This document shows positions 62,891 to 64,000 of a DNA stretch of 64,000 nt, one piece after another. A program made the position numbers and the translations under genes. Origin of the DNA: Roseinatronobacter domitianus (GTDB lineage Bacteria > Pseudomonadota > Alphaproteobacteria > Rhodobacterales > Rhodobacteraceae); assembly GCF_023336755.1 (NCBI RefSeq), contig NZ_JALZWP010000009.1, positions 62,001 to 126,000 on the forward strand, read 5' to 3'. Under the pieces are notes generated by a model. It did not search any database. It saw nothing but the letters and a program-made list of their open reading frames with translations, and had not been told where the DNA came from. The first letter of the stretch is position 1; every line of letters begins with the position of its first letter.

Positions 62891-64000
62891 GCAACGGCCT
62901 TTGTGATCTCGATTGCCGCAGTCACCTCGGCTACGATCTCCGGCACATGATCCGCGACACCGGGCCAGAGCGGCAGGCGCAGCAGGCAAGAGCCCGCGCG
63001 ATTAGCCTCGACCATCTGGCCCGACACACGCCCGAAGCGGCGGCCCGCCACCGTGTCATGCAGGGGCACATAGTGAAACGGCGCGCTGATCCCCCGGCGC
63101 GACAGTTCCGCAATAACCCCCGGACGCAGCGCCGGGTCGGGCAGCAGGATGAAGTAGATATGCCCGTTATGCGCGCAGCCTTCAGGCACATGCGGACGCG
63201 CCGCGATCACGCCATCCGCCTCCAGCGGTGCGAAGGCGGCATGATAGGCGTTCCAGCCGGCAATGCGCGCTCCGTTGATTTCATCGGCGCGCTGCAACTG
63301 GCCCAGCAGCACGGCGGCGGCGATTTCGCTAATGACACCAGAGGTGCCAAGATCGACCCAGGAATACTTGTCGACCAGCCCCTGAAAGAACTGGCTGCGA
63401 TTGGTGCCCTTTTCCAGCAGGATCGCGGCGCGGTCGCACAGGTCGGGATTGTTGACGACCAGCGCGCCGCCTTCCCCGCAGGACAGGTTCTTGGTGTGGT
63501 GAAAGCTGAAGGTCGCCACATCGCCGCGCGTGCCCACGGCCTGCCCCTGCGCGGTCGCGCCGTAAGCTTGCGCGGCGTCCTCTATCAGCATGGCGCCACA
63601 GTCGCGGGCGATGGCCGACAGGCTGTCCATATCGCAGGAAACGCCGCAATAATGCATGGCAATGATGACGCGGGTGGCGGGCGTGACCGCGTCGCGCACA
63701 GCTTGCGGGTCAATATTGAAGCTGCCGGGTTGGCTGTCGACAAACACCAGTGTCGCGCCGCGCAGCGCGAAGGCGGTCGCGGTCGAGGAAAAGGTATAGG
63801 AGGGCAGGATTACCTCGTCGCCCGGCCCAACGCCCGACAAAAGCGCGGCCACTTCCAGCGCGCTGGTGCAAGACGGGGTCAAGAACACGCGTTGCGGCGG
63901 TTGCGTCAGCCCCAGCCTGCGCGCGATTTCCTCTGTGCACAGCGCACTATGGCTGAACCCAAGAGTCATATTCTCGCGCTCCATCAACTCTGTCACCAGC
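62887..64000 (-). CDS. dTDP-4-keto-6-deoxy-sugar aminotransferase WecE-like, 5' end beyond window
   Basis: About 371 residues are visible; only a short N-terminal part is missing. DegT/DnrJ/EryC1/StrS fold: TPSCTSALEVAALL, GPGDEVILPSYTFSST, VEDAAQ-type IEDAAQAYG, the PLP lysine in FSFHHTKNL, and EKGTNRSQFFQGLVDKYSWVDLG, all close to WecE/RffA. It should convert dTDP-4-keto-6-deoxyglucose to dTDP-Fuc4N using glutamate. The PglD-like gene would then N-acetylate it. Confidence 0.88.
   Translation of the reverse strand, partial: LVTELMERENMTLGFSHSALCTEEIARRLGLTQPPQRVFLTPSCTSALEVAALLSGVGPGDEVILPSYTFSSTATAFALRGATLVFVDSQPGSFNIDPQAVRDAVTPATRVIIAMHYCGVSCDMDSLSAIARDCGAMLIEDAAQAYGATAQGQAVGTRGDVATFSFHHTKNLSCGEGGALVVNNPDLCDRAAILLEKGTNRSQFFQGLVDKYSWVDLGTSGVISEIAAAVLLGQLQRADEINGARIAGWNAYHAAFAPLEADGVIAARPHVPEGCAHNGHIYFILLPDPALRPGVIAELSRRGISAPFHYVPLHDTVAGRRFGRVSGQMVEANRAGSCLLRLPLWPGVADHVPEIVAEVTAAIEITKAVA

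Noticed and set aside
1-64000. CRISPR arrays, tRNA and rRNA genes, insertion sequences
   Set aside because: No spaced direct repeats, no tRNA-like cloverleaf, no transposase-like gene or terminal repeats were seen in the gaps or genes.

Overview
The window reads as a chromosomal segment of a GC-rich alphaproteobacterium, most likely Rhodobacterales. Reasons are the codon use, an IalB-type protein, a gene-transfer-agent-like head-spike module, and a type VI secretion system (T6SS) with no recognisable TssJ. No rRNA, tRNA, CRISPR array or insertion sequence was found. Three themes are interleaved: a T6SS scattered over about 52 kb, surface-polysaccharide genes, and a compact lasso-peptide (RiPP) locus.

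Layout. 1-8327 (minus): clpV (cut by the window edge), tssG, tssF, tssE, hcp, tssC, tssB, with a palindrome over the -35 box in front of tssB and a long hairpin after hcp. 8659-11356 (plus): a Wzb/Wzc-like phosphatase and tyrosine kinase pair. 11376-14517 (minus): IalB-like protein, methyltransferase, polysaccharide deacetylase, formyltransferase. 14696-25257 (plus): tssK, tssL-OmpA, tssM, tagF, pppA, ppkA. 25281-27576 (minus): UDP-sugar dehydrogenase and epimerase. 27837-29262 (plus): head-spike-like module. 29314-33164: DUF1036 protein, autotransporter, small porin-like protein. 33485-37419 (plus): vgrG, DUF6931-like protein, FHA protein. 38145-41777 (plus): periplasmic protein, ExbB, two ExbD (one with the membrane Asp changed to Asn) and a TonB-like protein whose C-terminal domain resembles that of PpkA.

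42572-48140 holds the most interesting locus: HprK-like kinase and sulfotransferase (minus), lasso B1 and B2 (plus), two short precursor genes (minus), and a nucleotidyltransferase with a family 2 glycosyltransferase (plus). Both precursors have 30-residue leaders with the same spaced W-P-L-G-T residues, an Asp nine residues into the core, and the same ATGS C-terminus. This matches paeninodin-type lasso peptides phosphorylated on the C-terminal Ser. No dedicated cyclase or exporter lies next to it.

48147-53909 carries a transglycosylase-like protein, a periplasmic caspase-fold protein, an OmpA-like protein and tssA. 53929-64000 (minus) is an exopolysaccharide/O-antigen block: two glycosyltransferases, EpsG-like polymerase, asparagine synthetase, acyltransferase-SGNH, PglD-like acetyltransferase, an unrecognised protein and a WecE-like aminotransferase cut by the window end.

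Together these genes suggest a contact-dependent secretion machine under Ser/Thr phosphorylation control, built into a locus that also sets the surface sugar coat and makes modified peptides.
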